Below, in pieces: positions 19,621-27,925 of a stretch of 64,000 nucleotides of DNA; position 1 is the first letter of the stretch; each line of letters starts with the position of its first letter. The position numbers and the translations under genes were made by a program. The DNA comes from CAVVGZ01 sp963841845 (GTDB taxonomy: Bacteria; Chloroflexota; Anaerolineae; Anaerolineales; Anaerolineaceae). The stretch is taken from assembly GCA_963841845.1 (NCBI GenBank), contig CAWJEG010000012.1, positions 124,001 to 188,000 on the forward strand. Direction: 5' to 3'. The notes beneath the pieces were generated by a model that was given only the letters and a program-made list of their open reading frames with translations, made no database searches and was not told the origin of the DNA.

Positions 19621-21416
19621 TCATCCCCCAGCCGTAAGACAGCCATGAATGCCTCCTGGGGAATCTCAACATTCCCAACCATCTTCATTCGCTTTTTGCC
19701 CTTTTTTTGCTTTTCGAGCAATTTCTTCTTGCGCGATATATCTCCGCCATAACATTTTGCCAGGACATCCTTACGCAAGGCTTTTACATTGGCTCGTGAG
19801 ATAACACGGCCCTCCGAAGATGCCTGGATGGGCACATCAAATAACTGCCTGGGAATAAGCTTCCTTAATTTAGTCACCAATGCCTGTCCCTGGTGATAAG
19901 CATCCTCTTTGTGGACAATGGCAGTAAGGGCATCAACTGGTTCTCCACCCACCAGAACCTCCAGTTTCACAAGATTGCCGGACCGATATTCAGCAAACTG
20001 GTAATCCATTGAGGCATAACCTCGCGTGCGTGACTTTAGCTCGTCAAAGAAATTGACAATCAACTCGGAAAGGGGAATTTCAAAGCTCATGTGTATCCGG
20101 TTAGGTGCCGGATATTCCTGGGTAACATAAATTCCGCGGTGATTCTTTACTAGCTCCATGATTGCACCATAATATTCCACGGGGCTGAATATTTGCAGAT
20201 ACATCCATGGCTCGCGGATATCTTCCACCCCCGCTTCATCCGGAAGCAGTGCCGGTGAATCTATTCGAATTGGACTACCGTCGGTCAGAAAGACTTCATA
20301 CTCTACCGATGGGGCAGTAACCACGATATCCAGGAAATACTCTCTTTCCAGTCTTTCCTGGATAATCTCCATATGAAATAAACCAAGAAATCCACATCGA
20401 AAACCAAAATTTAATGCCTGCGATTTTTCCGGTTGGTAAAAGAGGGAGGCATCATTTAGCTGTAGTTTTTCCAAAGAATCGCGCAGTTCTTCAAAATCAT
20501 CTCCATCTACCGGGTAAATCCCCGCAAACACCATTGGTTTAATTTTTTGATATCCATGTAAAGGTTCTAAGGCGGGTTGGTTCCCATTCGTGAATGTATC
20601 CCCAACCCGGCATTCGGAGACAGTTTTTAGCCCGGTAGCGATATATCCAACATCGCCAGCTGATAAAGTATCAACCGGTTTCATTCCAGGGGAAAAAATT
20701 CCAATCTCCAGGGGTTTGATCGTGGTGCCTGTAACCATTAAACGCAGCGTATCTGCCAGGCTTAGAGATCCTTCCATCACCCTGATATATGCAATAACCC
20801 CTTTATATGAGTCATAATGGGAATCGAAAATTAAGGCTCTTAAAGGATCGGCTGGATTTCCTTTTGGAGGAGGAATCCGAGCGACAATCGCCTCAAGTAC
20901 CAGGTCCACATTTTTTCCTTCTTTGGCAGAAATTCGTAGAACCTCAGAAACCGGGGTGCCCAATAAATTTGAGATCTCTTCTGCAACTTCCTCTGGTCGC
21001 GCAGAGGGCAGGTCTATTTTATTGATTACCGGAATGATCACCAGGTCAGCTTCCAGTGCGATATAAAGATTTGCGAGTGTTTGAGCTTCAATTCCCTGGG
21101 TGGCGTCAACAACCAGGACCGCACCCTCACAGGAAAATAATGCGCGGCTGACTTCATATGAAAAATCTACATGTCCTGGTGTATCTATCAGATTTAGCCA
21201 GTAGGTCTGTCCATCATCTGCTGTATAGTGCATGCGGACTGCCGAAGCCTTGATGGTGACGCCTTTTTCCCTTTCAAGATCCATGCTATCCAAAACCTGA
21301 TTCACCATATCCCTGTCAGATATGGTTCCAGTTAGCTGCAGCATACGATCCGCCAAGGTTGACTTGCCATGATCTATATGAGCAATAATACAGAAATTTC
21401 GGATTTGTTCACTCAT
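19617..21416 (-). CDS. lepA: elongation factor 4 (LepA)
   Basis: Elongation factor 4 is a ribosome-bound GTPase that back-translocates or remodels stalled ribosomes. At 599 residues it is the normal length. G1: AHIDHGKSTLADRM; G3: DTPGHVDFSYE; G4: NKIDLP. The EF-G-like domains and the LepA-specific C-terminal domain (GGDISRKKKLLEKQKKGKKR) are all present. It overlaps the flippase-like gene by 4 nt and follows tlyA on the same strand. Confidence 0.98.
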   Translation of the reverse strand: MSEQIRNFCIIAHIDHGKSTLADRMLQLTGTISDRDMVNQVLDSMDLEREKGVTIKASAVRMHYTADDGQTYWLNLIDTPGHVDFSYEVSRALFSCEGAVLVVDATQGIEAQTLANLYIALEADLVIIPVINKIDLPSARPEEVAEEISNLLGTPVSEVLRISAKEGKNVDLVLEAIVARIPPPKGNPADPLRALIFDSHYDSYKGVIAYIRVMEGSLSLADTLRLMVTGTTIKPLEIGIFSPGMKPVDTLSAGDVGYIATGLKTVSECRVGDTFTNGNQPALEPLHGYQKIKPMVFAGIYPVDGDDFEELRDSLEKLQLNDASLFYQPEKSQALNFGFRCGFLGLFHMEIIQERLEREYFLDIVVTAPSVEYEVFLTDGSPIRIDSPALLPDEAGVEDIREPWMYLQIFSPVEYYGAIMELVKNHRGIYVTQEYPAPNRIHMSFEIPLSELIVNFFDELKSRTRGYASMDYQFAEYRSGNLVKLEVLVGGEPVDALTAIVHKEDAYHQGQALVTKLRKLIPRQLFDVPIQASSEGRVISRANVKALRKDVLAKCYGGDISRKKKLLEKQKKGKKRMKMVGNVEIPQEAFMAVLRLGDE

Positions 21417-21488
21417 AGACGGCTAGTAGTATACCTTATTTTATTAGACTACATACCTGAGGGCTCGTCCGTCCGGCTGGTTCCGCAA

Positions 21489-22280
21489 TTAACCCTGCCC
21501 TCCAATCACTGCGTCAATCATTGGCTGAAAAGGCAGTGGATTAACCGCAGGGTATACAAATTGGGCCAGAAATTCAATATTCCCCTTAGGCCCGATTATA
21601 GGGGATCGAATCAGGCCGCGGCATCCATAATTGCTGCGTTCTGCGAATGACAATACCTTCTGGAGTACATTTCGGTGGATTTCAGGGCTTCGTATTACGC
21701 CTTTGCCGCGGGCGGCATCCTTAACCCCTGCCTCAAATTGAGGTTTTATAAGGGCTACAACTTGCCCTCCCTCTGGCAGGAACCAGCCAGCACAGACAGG
21801 CATAAGGATATTCAGGGAAATGAATGAAGCATCAATCGTAACAAGTTCAATTTTCTCTGGAAAAGCATCAATAAATCTTGCATTCGTTCGTTCCATCACG
21901 ATGACACGTGGGTGGTTGCGCAGTTTCCAATCCAGAATTCCATATCCAACATCCACGGCATAAACCTTCGCTGCACCATGCTGCAGGAGGCAATCCGTAA
22001 AACCCCCTGTTGATGAACCAACATCCGCACAGATCCTGCCAAGCAGATCGGATAAATTAAATGCTTTGAGAGCAGCCTCGAGCTTTTCACCCCCACGCGA
22101 TACAAATGGCGGAGCATGCTGGATAGTGATATCCACATCTGCGGCAACCAATTCGGAGGCTTTCAATATCATCTGCCCATTTACAGTAACTTCCCCTGCC
22201 ATGATTAATCGTTGTGCCTTGGAACGGCTTTCAACCAGGTTGAGGTGCACCATAAGAACATCTAAACGTACTTTACTCAT
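21489..22280 (-). CDS. tlyA: TlyA family rRNA 2'-O-methyltransferase
   Basis: This 263-residue protein has an N-terminal S4 RNA-binding domain (VRLDVLMVHLNLVESRSKAQRL, split over residues 4-25) followed by an FtsJ-type methyltransferase domain with motif I ADVGSSTGGFTDCLLQ. Homologues 2'-O-methylate cytidines in 16S/23S rRNA; the family also carries an old haemolysin annotation. It starts 57 nt from the divergently transcribed UbiA-family gene. Confidence 0.93.
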   Translation of the reverse strand: MSKVRLDVLMVHLNLVESRSKAQRLIMAGEVTVNGQMILKASELVAADVDITIQHAPPFVSRGGEKLEAALKAFNLSDLLGRICADVGSSTGGFTDCLLQHGAAKVYAVDVGYGILDWKLRNHPRVIVMERTNARFIDAFPEKIELVTIDASFISLNILMPVCAGWFLPEGGQVVALIKPQFEAGVKDAARGKGVIRSPEIHRNVLQKVLSFAERSNYGCRGLIRSPIIGPKGNIEFLAQFVYPAVNPLPFQPMIDAVIGGQG

Positions 22281-22337
22281 CTTTTAATTTTACTTTGTAG
22301 AGGCCGGTAAGTAAAAAAATTATGATATGATATCGCC

Positions 22338-23207
22338 ATGCTTAAAGCAATTATTAAAACAATGCGTCCAAAACAATGGACAAAGAATGGTTTTATATTT
22401 GCAGCGCTGGTTTTTGACAGGCAGCTGACCAATCCTGAGGCGCTCCTTCAAACCATAATGGGGTTTTTCTTATTCAGTTTCCTCTCCAGCACGGTTTATA
22501 TCATTAATGACATTGCGGATATAGAGGCGGATCGCAAACACCCAAGAAAGATGAACAGGCCGATTGCGTCCGGTCAATTACCTGTTAAGGTTGCCGCAGT
22601 TGTCGCTGTTGTGATTGTCCTGATCACCCTCACACTGTCCTATTTGCTTTCTCCTACATTTATGTTGATCAGCCTGATTTATTTTGTTACTTTCCTGTGC
22701 TATTCATTTTGGTTAAAACACGTCCCATTAATCGATGTGATGATTATTGCGGCAGGTTTTGTGATGAGGGTTGCAGCAGGAGTCAGCCTCATCCAGGTAG
22801 AACGTTTTTCACCATGGCTTTATGTGGTGACAACCCTGCTCGCTCTCTATATAGGGTTTGGGAAACGCCGCGCTGAGCTTATGCTGCTAAATGATGATGC
22901 AAATTCCCACAGGCGTGTCCTGGATGGCTACAGTATCCCCTTCCTGGACACACTGATCACAATTGTCTCCAGCACTACCATCATTGCCTACAGCCTGTAT
23001 ACCTTCTCTGCTCCCAATTTGCCCACTAATCACGCCATGATGCTGACCATTCCATTTGTAATTTATGGGATATTCCGCTATCTTTTCCTTATCCAGATGG
23101 AGGGTGAAGGGGGGGCACCGGATGAACTTGTGCTTTCCGACCGTCCTTTACAGATGACAATTGCTCTGTATGGATTATCTGTATTAATCATTTTCTATCT
23201 CTATTGA
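22338..23207 (+). CDS. UbiA-family decaprenyl-phosphate phosphoribosyltransferase
   Basis: This 289-residue integral membrane prenyl-phosphate transferase has about nine TMs. It has the Asp-rich motif NDIADIEADRKHPRKMNRPI (about residues 55-75), a second conserved block LYIGFGKRRAEL and the family start MRPKQWTKN. These match the DPPR-synthase branch of UbiA (Rv3806c-like), which transfers 5-phosphoribose to decaprenyl phosphate, giving the precursor of decaprenyl-phospho-arabinose. It is followed by mevalonate kinase after 18 nt, so lipid carrier and precursor supply are co-located. The start lacks a clear ribosome site; TATGAT-like sequence lies immediately upstream, so the mRNA may be leaderless or nearly so. 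Confidence 0.85.
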   Translation: MLKAIIKTMRPKQWTKNGFIFAALVFDRQLTNPEALLQTIMGFFLFSFLSSTVYIINDIADIEADRKHPRKMNRPIASGQLPVKVAAVVAVVIVLITLTLSYLLSPTFMLISLIYFVTFLCYSFWLKHVPLIDVMIIAAGFVMRVAAGVSLIQVERFSPWLYVVTTLLALYIGFGKRRAELMLLNDDANSHRRVLDGYSIPFLDTLITIVSSTTIIAYSLYTFSAPNLPTNHAMMLTIPFVIYGIFRYLFLIQMEGEGGAPDELVLSDRPLQMTIALYGLSVLIIFYLY

Positions 23208-23225
23208 TTCAGAAATCAAAGAATT

Positions 23226-24179
23226 ATGACAATTTGGACAGCTCATTCTCCTGGTAAGGTCATTCTATTCGGGGAACATGCAGTTGTTTATGGATATCCG
23301 GCAATTGCAGCTCCTGTGACTCAGGTGAAAGCGCACGTAAGTATTGTTACCAGCAATGAAAATGACCCCGGAACAATCCAATTATGTGCTCCGGATATCG
23401 GTATCCTCGGGGATATCAACCGGCTTCCCCAAACACACCCGATCCGAATTCTAGTGAGTAATCTCCTGGATTATTTCAATAATCCATCACTGCCTGCCTT
23501 GCAAATCTCCATCCATTCGGAAATACCGATTGCAGCAGGGATGGGTTCGGGAGCGGCTATTTCAACCGCCCTCATCAAAGCCTTTTCCAGCATGGTGGAT
23601 CAACCCATAATGCTCGAAGATATATCCGACCTGGCATTTGAAATTGAGAAAATCTATCACGGAACGCCGTCTGGAATCGACAATACGGTCATCGCCTACC
23701 AAAGACCAATATACTTCCAACGCGGTCATCCCTTTATACCATTGAAAGTCTCTCAGCCTGTTAAAATAATTATTGCAGATACCGGGATTAAGAAAGAAAC
23801 AGCCAAAGTGGTTGCCCAGGTTAGAAGCAGTTGGCAGACAGACACCAGCAAATTTAATCGAATATTTTACGAAATTGGAGAAGTCGTCCAGCTTGCCAGA
23901 AATTGCCTTGAAAATGGATTTGTTGACTCGTTGGCAACGCTCATGAACAGTAACCATCAATTGCTTTGCGAATTGGGTGTCTCCAACCCGGAAATTGACC
24001 GCCTGGTCAAGACTGCCCTGGAATTTAAGGCTCTCGGTGCCAAATTAAGCGGGGGTGGGCAGGGAGGGAATATAATTGTACTGCCCAAGGATGAAGATGT
24101 GGATGGTTTGATGAAAAGCCTGGAAAAAGCCGGGGCGGTAAGAACCATTTGCACAACCATTGACAATCCCGTGGAATAA
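23226..24179 (+). CDS. mvk: mevalonate kinase
   Basis: This is a GHMP-family kinase of 317 residues that phosphorylates mevalonate to mevalonate-5-phosphate. Motifs: SPGKVILFGEHAVVYGYPA (N-terminal, residues 8-26), the ATP-binding PIAAGMGSGAAIST (about 102-115), HGTPSGIDNTV (substrate side) and LSGGGQGGNIIVL near the C-terminus. The ordering UbiA, mvk, ipk in one strand run with gaps under 20 nt indicates one operon for isoprenoid and polyprenyl metabolism. Confidence 0.93.
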   Translation: MTIWTAHSPGKVILFGEHAVVYGYPAIAAPVTQVKAHVSIVTSNENDPGTIQLCAPDIGILGDINRLPQTHPIRILVSNLLDYFNNPSLPALQISIHSEIPIAAGMGSGAAISTALIKAFSSMVDQPIMLEDISDLAFEIEKIYHGTPSGIDNTVIAYQRPIYFQRGHPFIPLKVSQPVKIIIADTGIKKETAKVVAQVRSSWQTDTSKFNRIFYEIGEVVQLARNCLENGFVDSLATLMNSNHQLLCELGVSNPEIDRLVKTALEFKALGAKLSGGGQGGNIIVLPKDEDVDGLMKSLEKAGAVRTICTTIDNPVE

Positions 24180-24190
24180 GGAAATGTCCC

Positions 24191-24991
24191 ATGGATAATC
24201 CGTTGATTTTTATAAAATTGGGTGGGTCGCTCATCACGGATAAGGACCAATCCCAAACTGTACGCTTTGACGTGCTTCATCGGATCGCCGCCGAGATAAA
24301 ACGCGCTCATCAAGAAAGGCCAACTTTACATCTGCTGATCGGGCATGGTTCCGGATCATTTGGTCACATGACTGCAAGAAAATACGGAACAAGGAAGGGC
24401 GTGGAAAATCCATTGCAATGGCAGGGATTTATCGAAGTGTGGTCAGCGGCGCGTAAATTAAATCAAATTGTGATAGATGCACTCATCTCGGTTGGCTTGC
24501 CCGTGCTGGCTTTTCCCCCTTCTGCAGGAGTAAGGACAGATAATAAAAAAATCATATCCTGGGATCTGGATCCGATGTATGCGGCAATGTCTGCCGGGAT
24601 CATCCCGGTAATTGCTGGAGATGTTATTCTTGACCGCTCCCTGGGTGGAACAATTCTATCTACTGAGGAATTGTTCCATTACCTGGCAAGAATATTCCTG
24701 CCAGACCGCATCATTCTTGCCGGGATTGAAGAGGGTGTTTGGGCAGATTACCCTGCCTGTACTCAACTTATTCATGAAATTAATCCGGATAATTATCTAT
24801 CCGTGAAGCACAGCTTATCCGGTTCCGCTTCTGTGGATGTCACCGGCGGGATGGCGATTAAAGTGTCTACAATGTTGAAACTGGTGAAGGATATTCCAGG
24901 ATTGAAAATCTCAATTCTTTCCGGAAATCCTGTGGATAATATTTACCACAGCCTGACTGGCAGCCCGGGCGGGACATTGATTTCTCATTAG
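24191..24991 (+). CDS. ipk: isopentenyl phosphate kinase
   Basis: This amino-acid-kinase-fold enzyme of 266 residues phosphorylates isopentenyl phosphate to IPP, the last step of the archaeal-type mevalonate branch. Features: FIKLGGSLITDKD at the N-terminus, GHGSGSFGH containing the conserved catalytic His typical of IPK, GVRTDNKKI, IAGDVILD and DVTGGMAIKV. The His in GHGSGSFGH separates IPK from glutamate-5-kinase relatives. It lies 11 nt after mvk. Its presence implies mevalonate phosphate is decarboxylated before the second phosphorylation; the decarboxylase is not in this window. Confidence 0.92.
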   Translation: MDNPLIFIKLGGSLITDKDQSQTVRFDVLHRIAAEIKRAHQERPTLHLLIGHGSGSFGHMTARKYGTRKGVENPLQWQGFIEVWSAARKLNQIVIDALISVGLPVLAFPPSAGVRTDNKKIISWDLDPMYAAMSAGIIPVIAGDVILDRSLGGTILSTEELFHYLARIFLPDRIILAGIEEGVWADYPACTQLIHEINPDNYLSVKHSLSGSASVDVTGGMAIKVSTMLKLVKDIPGLKISILSGNPVDNIYHSLTGSPGGTLISH

Positions 24992-25025
24992 CATAAAGTC
25001 TCCTGAGGAGAAAAAAAATAAAAAC

Positions 25026-26174
25026 ATGTTGACTCGAGCTCAATTGGAATTAAATGAAAACAGGACCATGGAAACCTATGCCATTAAAAGCAAAGATTCC
25101 CAGGGACGAAAATATCCTGAAGAGGAACCTGTATACCGTACTTGCTTCCAGAGGGACCGTGATCGTATCATCCATACGACTGCATTTCGCAGACTGGAAT
25201 ATAAAACCCAGGTGTTTATCAATTATGAAGGAGATTATTACCGGACACGCCTGACCCATACCCTCGAGGTTGCGCAGATCGGGCGTACCATAGCCAGGGC
25301 TTTGGGGGGTAATGAAGATCTCGTTGAAGCAATCTGCCTGGCTCATGACCTGGGACATCCTCCCTTCGGGCATTCCGGTGAAACGAGCCTCGCCCGGCTG
25401 ATGAAAAATTTCGGGGGGTTTGACCATAATAAACAATCGCTGAGAATTTTGACCCAGCTCGAAAAAAGGTACCGGGATTTCAACGGTTTAAACCTTACCT
25501 GGGAGGTGCTTGAAGGGATTGTAAAACATGAATCCGAATACGATCTCTCTGATTCAAAAGATTACAACCCGCATTTGAGAGCAAGCCTGGAAGCTCAAAT
25601 TGCCAACGTGGCTGATGAACTTGCTTACACAGCTCATGATCTGGATGACGGGCTGCATTCTCAGTTGATTACACCATCCAGGCTGGGAAAAATTGAACTC
25701 TGGGAGAACCTGATTATTCAAGTCCGGTGGCATGGTACCGATCTGGATGAATTAACCCGCCATGAAATCATACGGCAGCTGATTGGTATGGAAGTGACCG
25801 ACATCGTGGAAAACACCAGCCGAATGATCAAGGAAAGTGGGTGCAAAACTGTAGCTGATATTCAGGAACTTGCTTATAATATTGTCTCTTCCAGTGAAGA
25901 GATTCACCGGAAAAACCGCCAGTTGAAGGATTTCCTGTATAAATATCTTTACCAGCATTATCGTGTAAAACGTATGGCAGTTAAGGCGGACAGGGTATTA
26001 AACGATTTATATAATGCATATAATTCCGAAACCAATATCCTGCCTGACCATATTGAGAGTACAATTGATGTCTTTGGGAAAGAAAGGACAATATGTGATT
26101 ATATCGCTGGCATGACGGATCGTTTTGCCATCGATGAACACCGCAGATTATTTGATCCAGCCTTACTACCCTGA
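25026..26174 (+). CDS. dgt: deoxyguanosinetriphosphate triphosphohydrolase-like HD protein
   Basis: This is a 382-residue HD-domain dNTP triphosphohydrolase that would cleave dGTP (or other dNTPs) to deoxynucleoside and tripolyphosphate. The metal-binding H..HD..D set is visible as RLTHTLEVAQIGRTIA, LAHDLGHPPFGHSGE and DELAYTAHDLDDGL, and RRLEYKTQVF is the family signature upstream. A GAGGAG site precedes the ATG by about 14 nt. It shares the strand with ipk (34-nt gap) and greA. Confidence 0.92.
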   Translation: MLTRAQLELNENRTMETYAIKSKDSQGRKYPEEEPVYRTCFQRDRDRIIHTTAFRRLEYKTQVFINYEGDYYRTRLTHTLEVAQIGRTIARALGGNEDLVEAICLAHDLGHPPFGHSGETSLARLMKNFGGFDHNKQSLRILTQLEKRYRDFNGLNLTWEVLEGIVKHESEYDLSDSKDYNPHLRASLEAQIANVADELAYTAHDLDDGLHSQLITPSRLGKIELWENLIIQVRWHGTDLDELTRHEIIRQLIGMEVTDIVENTSRMIKESGCKTVADIQELAYNIVSSSEEIHRKNRQLKDFLYKYLYQHYRVKRMAVKADRVLNDLYNAYNSETNILPDHIESTIDVFGKERTICDYIAGMTDRFAIDEHRRLFDPALLP

Positions 26175-26217
26175 CTCGGATCAACCAAACTTTTTTTCAT
26201 TAAACGATGGAGTAATC

Positions 26218-26700
26218 ATGATAGACGTTACGTATATTACCAAAGAAGGTTCTGAACGCCTGCAAAAAGAATTGGACGAATTAAAAGGTTCTGCACGCGC
26301 CCAATTATCAAAACGGCTTCGGGAAGCCATAGAGCAGGGAGACCTTTCTGAAAATGCAGATTACCTGGCAGCCAAGGAGGAACAGGGATTCCTGGAGGGC
26401 CGCATCCAGGAACTTGAATATATTCTTAAAAACGCCAAGATTATTGATGAAATCCCGGTAAGTTCGGAAGAAATCGGTATCGGTAATCTGGTTACTATTC
26501 AGGAGGAGGGTTATCCGCCAGAATCCTACCACCTGGTAGGCCCAAAAGAAGCGAATCCAAAGAACGGTAAAATTTCTTTCGAATCTCCGATTGGTAAGGC
26601 CATTTTAAATAAAAGGGTCGGCGATGTTGTCAAGGTGGATACCCCGGATGGAAACCTGGTAATAACAATCATTAAAATTGGAGAATTTCCGCATCTCTGA
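26218..26700 (+). CDS. greA: transcription elongation factor GreA
   Basis: GreA rescues backtracked RNA polymerase by stimulating transcript cleavage. From ATG 26218 (GGAG 6-9 nt upstream) it is 160 residues, the family norm. The N-terminal coiled coil starts ITKEGSERLQKELDELKG and contains the acidic tip DLSENADYLAAKEEQ; the C-terminal FKBP-like domain ends LVITIIKIGEF. The frame is open further upstream but would overlap dgt, so the internal ATG is chosen. A strong terminator follows at once. Confidence 0.97.
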   Translation: MIDVTYITKEGSERLQKELDELKGSARAQLSKRLREAIEQGDLSENADYLAAKEEQGFLEGRIQELEYILKNAKIIDEIPVSSEEIGIGNLVTIQEEGYPPESYHLVGPKEANPKNGKISFESPIGKAILNKRVGDVVKVDTPDGNLVITIIKIGEFPHL

Positions 26701-26713
26701 AATAATAAAAGAA

Positions 26714-26742
26714 AAAAGACCAGGCGATAAACCTGGTCTTTT
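26714..26742 (+). terminator. bidirectional intrinsic terminator after greA
   Basis: A perfect 11-bp stem (AAAAGACCAGG / CCTGGTCTTTT) surrounds a 7-nt loop, with A-rich sequence before and T-rich sequence after. It sits between the convergent greA and two-TM-protein genes, so it can serve both. Confidence 0.85.
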
Positions 26743-26762
26743 CAATTAATAAAGATACTCGT

Positions 26763-27809
26763 TTATTTTTTTGGCCAGACGGAAAGTTCTATGCCCAACC
26801 GCTCAAAGTAACTATTTTCCGGCATAGCGCTTATCCCGTATGCAAGATTCACAATATGTGCCTCAAGCTGAAGTGTGGCTGTCTCAAGGATAATTTGGCT
26901 GCCTGGTTGAACCAGCACTGGCTCACCTTTTGCCATCATTCGTTTACGGAAACTCTCGTCATTATAGGAATTTTCACTCAGCAGTACCTTGGTAATTGTC
27001 TGGATATCATTTTTATCAAACAACCATATTTCAAATGCGTTTACCTTCTTTGGTTCCCCAACCCCAATCGTTTCAGAAATTGTTACCCCGCATTCACCAA
27101 GGAATTCACCGTTTTGAGAATCGATACTGTAGGAATCATCATAGAGTTCATCGCCAGCAGTATATACTGTTGTAAAATTGGCCACCGCCTTATCCGAAAC
27201 AGTACCAACGGTATCGATAGTATCAACAGTTTCTCCAGGCTCTTCTTCCGGTAGATATTGACTCGAGGTTGTGCTTGGCGGTTTCTCGGGGCTTTTACGC
27301 TTGCGGCGCAAGAACAGGACATAAACCAGGGCTCCTCCAACGATTAATGTCAGCAGGCAGACTACCAGTAAAAGGATCACAACAGGGATGGATCCCTGTG
27401 TGGTTTCAGTGTCTGTCACACTCTCAACCGCAGGGACGGTGGGGTTTTGTCCTTCCGTATTCGCAGTTACTGGAGCTGCTCCAACAACATCCTGCGTAAA
27501 GTCGTCCAGATCTCCCTGGTCAACACTGGGATCCTGTTGAAGCTCCAATAATAAATCCGGGGCATCTTCCCCCAGCGCCTCCCAGCGCATGCCTGCCATT
27601 TGCTGGTCGCCATCCGCGGCATAAGTGACTACTGTCATTTTTAAGTAATCCAACTGGTAATCATGGCTTAGGTTTGAAGGGGCAGCGTCTGTCCATTGTA
27701 CAGGAAATAGACCCCAACCTAGTACAACCAGACCAATGATTAATCCCAGGATGAAAGCGCCTGCACCGGTGTATTTTGGATTTTTGAGATAAACCGAATA
27801 TTTTTCCAT
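26763..27809 (-). CDS. two-TM membrane protein of unknown function
   Basis: This 348-residue protein starts at ATG 27809, with GGGAGG about 10 nt upstream (the codon before is TTG). The first TM is at about residues 17-38, then an extracytoplasmic stretch of about 100 residues rich in D/Q/T, a second TM (about 145-170) followed by a basic stop-transfer RRKRK, then a cytosolic domain. The cytosolic part has an acidic low-complexity linker and a folded region ending NSYFERLGIELSVWPKK. No family is recognised. It follows topA on the same strand by 116 nt and shares the greA terminator. Confidence 0.8.
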   Translation of the reverse strand: MEKYSVYLKNPKYTGAGAFILGLIIGLVVLGWGLFPVQWTDAAPSNLSHDYQLDYLKMTVVTYAADGDQQMAGMRWEALGEDAPDLLLELQQDPSVDQGDLDDFTQDVVGAAPVTANTEGQNPTVPAVESVTDTETTQGSIPVVILLLVVCLLTLIVGGALVYVLFLRRKRKSPEKPPSTTSSQYLPEEEPGETVDTIDTVGTVSDKAVANFTTVYTAGDELYDDSYSIDSQNGEFLGECGVTISETIGVGEPKKVNAFEIWLFDKNDIQTITKVLLSENSYNDESFRKRMMAKGEPVLVQPGSQIILETATLQLEAHIVNLAYGISAMPENSYFERLGIELSVWPKK

Positions 27810-27925
27810 CAATTTATTCCTCCCTTAGTAGGAGAGTAGTCTCATTCCAAACCATCAACATTAATAATTGTAGAGCAAATTTGGTTTATTTGCAATAAAA
27901 ACCAATCGTTTAGTGATTATCCACC

